Positions 5,506-6,078 of a DNA stretch of 6,078 nt are shown here, piece after piece. The notes under the pieces were generated by a model. That model saw only the letters and a list, made by a program, of their open reading frames with translations. It made no database searches and was not told where the DNA came from. Within the stretch, counting starts at the first letter, position 1; each line of letters starts with the position of its first letter. The position numbers were made by a program, and so were the translations under genes. The stretch is taken from assembly GCA_044361365.1 (NCBI GenBank), contig JBIKIW010000063.1, positions 1-6,078 of the forward strand. The letters are read 5' to 3'. Origin of the DNA: JBIKIW01 sp044361365 (GTDB lineage: Bacteria; Patescibacteriota; JACMRA01).

Positions 5506-5778
5506 TTAACTCTTATTTCCTTCTCTCTTTTCTTGCCTGAGCGTATATAAATACAGACTTTGCACCTTCTCTCTTGCCCACTGAGTTTTTCTCAAAAAAG
5601 TTAGGCTCGAAGAGATGCTCGGGTTCATACTAAAACACCTTATATTAATCATTTCAGCCAGCCCTTCCCAGCCGTATTTTTCATACAAAAATTCCATAAT
5701 CACTTTTAAACTTTTGCCGTGTAGGGGATCTTGGGATTGATTTTGGATAACATCTTTTTTGGTTTCTTGATCTTGCAT
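5506..5778 (-). CDS. VF530/DUF2132-family small conserved protein
   Basis: The 90-residue protein matches the VF530 family (named after a Vibrio fischeri protein) over residues about 16-79: QDPLHGKSLKVIMEFLYEKY, then GWEGLAEMINIRCFSMNPSI, then SSSLTFLRKTQWAREKVQSL. The signature NPS (52-54) and FLRKTxWAR (61-69) are both present. The fold is small and helical. DNA binding has been proposed for the family, but the biological role is unknown. The first 15 residues are polar, rich in Gln, Asp and Lys, and probably disordered. The start at 5778 lies just downstream of a possible promoter; no Shine-Dalgarno is visible. The gene is probably intact and unrelated to the restriction cluster. Confidence 0.88.
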   Translation of the reverse strand: MQDQETKKDVIQNQSQDPLHGKSLKVIMEFLYEKYGWEGLAEMINIRCFSMNPSISSSLTFLRKTQWAREKVQSLYLYTLRQEKREGNKS

Positions 5779-5800
5779 ATTGATAGACTTTTAATATAAA

Positions 5801-5829
5801 AACCTAGTGATGATTTAGCAACGTGTCAA
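5801..5829 (-). promoter_or_regulatory. Possible promoter for the VF530 gene
   Basis: A perfect TTGACA (5824-5829, minus strand) is followed after 17 nt by TAGGTT (5801-5806), a weak -10 match. TAGGTTTT also resembles the TAnnTTTG -7 element of Bacteroidota, with TTTG at an acceptable distance upstream. Either reading puts the start close to the ATG at 5778. Confidence 0.35.
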
Positions 5830-5966
5830 AATTAACCAGAATTGGACCTAAAATTAAATTTCAAAACTCTCACGATTTACACGAGACTAATTAAACAACT
5901 TTTATTGAGTTTTCTGATATTCTAAATAATTCCATTCAAATTGAGTTTCTAGCTGTTTGAATTTTC

Positions 5967-5995
5967 TTGACTAGGGTATTTTGCTGTGCTAAAAT
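5967..5995 (+). promoter_or_regulatory. Strong predicted promoter for the rightward gene at 6035
   Basis: TTGACT (5967-5972) is followed after exactly 17 nt by TAAAAT (5990-5995), preceded by TGC, which fits an extended -10. Transcription would begin near 6002, about 33 nt before the ATG. It is the best sigma-70-like match in the window. The divergent spacer 5779-6034 otherwise shows no gene. Confidence 0.6.
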
Positions 5996-6010
5996 TAATG
6001 CGCTTTTAGC
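5988..6010. repeat. 7-bp perfect inverted repeat overlapping the -10 box
   Basis: GCTAAAA (5988-5994) and TTTTAGC (6004-6010) are perfect inverted repeats separated by 9 nt, spanning the -10 element and the predicted start site. The position would suit a repressor operator. The T-rich tract just after it also allows a weak AT-rich hairpin, but too AT-rich for a confident terminator. Confidence 0.4.
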
Positions 6011-6034
6011 TTATTTTTATAATAAAATTGCATT

Positions 6035-6078
6035 ATGGAAGCTATTAAAAATCAAAAACAAATAAAAACATCCGACCA
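6035..6078 (+). CDS. Start of an unidentified rightward gene (runs off right edge)
   Basis: An ATG at 6035 opens a frame to the window end, beginning MEAIKNQKQIKTSD. Fourteen residues do not identify a family. Support comes from the strong promoter ending 39 nt upstream and from the lack of any competing minus-strand gene. The preceding bases are A/T-rich, without a Shine-Dalgarno, as for the other genes here. Confidence 0.5.
   Translation, partial: MEAIKNQKQIKTSD

Overview
The window is AT-rich apart from short GC-rich repeat blocks, is almost entirely coded on the minus strand, and looks like the edge of a bacterial defence locus. The organism cannot be fixed. No gene start has a Shine-Dalgarno sequence at a usable distance, TAA is the dominant stop (one TAG, no TGA), and the GC-rich palindromic repeats sit inside AT-rich genes. 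From memory, that combination occurs in Bacteroidota and in some Patescibacteria (CPR); I cannot choose between them. The genetic code looks standard.

Right part (about 4499-6078). A plus-strand gene begins at 6035 behind a near-consensus promoter and runs off the window. Divergent from it, on the minus strand, lie a small VF530/DUF2132-family protein (5506-5778) and a zinc-independent MDR-type quinone oxidoreductase (4499-5455). These look like ordinary chromosomal genes.

Centre and left (1-4296). A minus-strand cluster runs hsdM, a PUA/EVE-like plus NucS-like nuclease gene, a DUF559 (Vsr-like) endonuclease gene, then hsdS, which continues past the left edge. It has a plausible promoter at 4359-4386. 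No hsdR is visible; it may lie further left. hsdM is interrupted by one in-frame TAA just before the SAM-binding motif, so the methyltransferase appears inactive unless the stop is read through or is a sequence error.

The most unusual content is a family of palindromic repeats with ends like AATTCCCCTCTTGAG / CTCAAGAGGGGAATT. They are inserted in frame inside hsdS and inside the DUF559 gene. Their inner hairpin arms differ between copies but stay complementary. Two opposed copies with perfect 15-bp inverted ends bracket the nuclease domain of the DUF559 gene, and that gene is also bracketed by imperfect direct repeats that include its own start codon and that of hsdS. This suggests, as inference, a nuclease-bearing repeat element that entered the operon at the start of hsdS. 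hsdS also carries a 12-bp tandem repeat in its central helix, like the specificity-changing spacer repeats of EcoR124, and a 99-bp perfect direct repeat at a 207-bp (69-codon) period.
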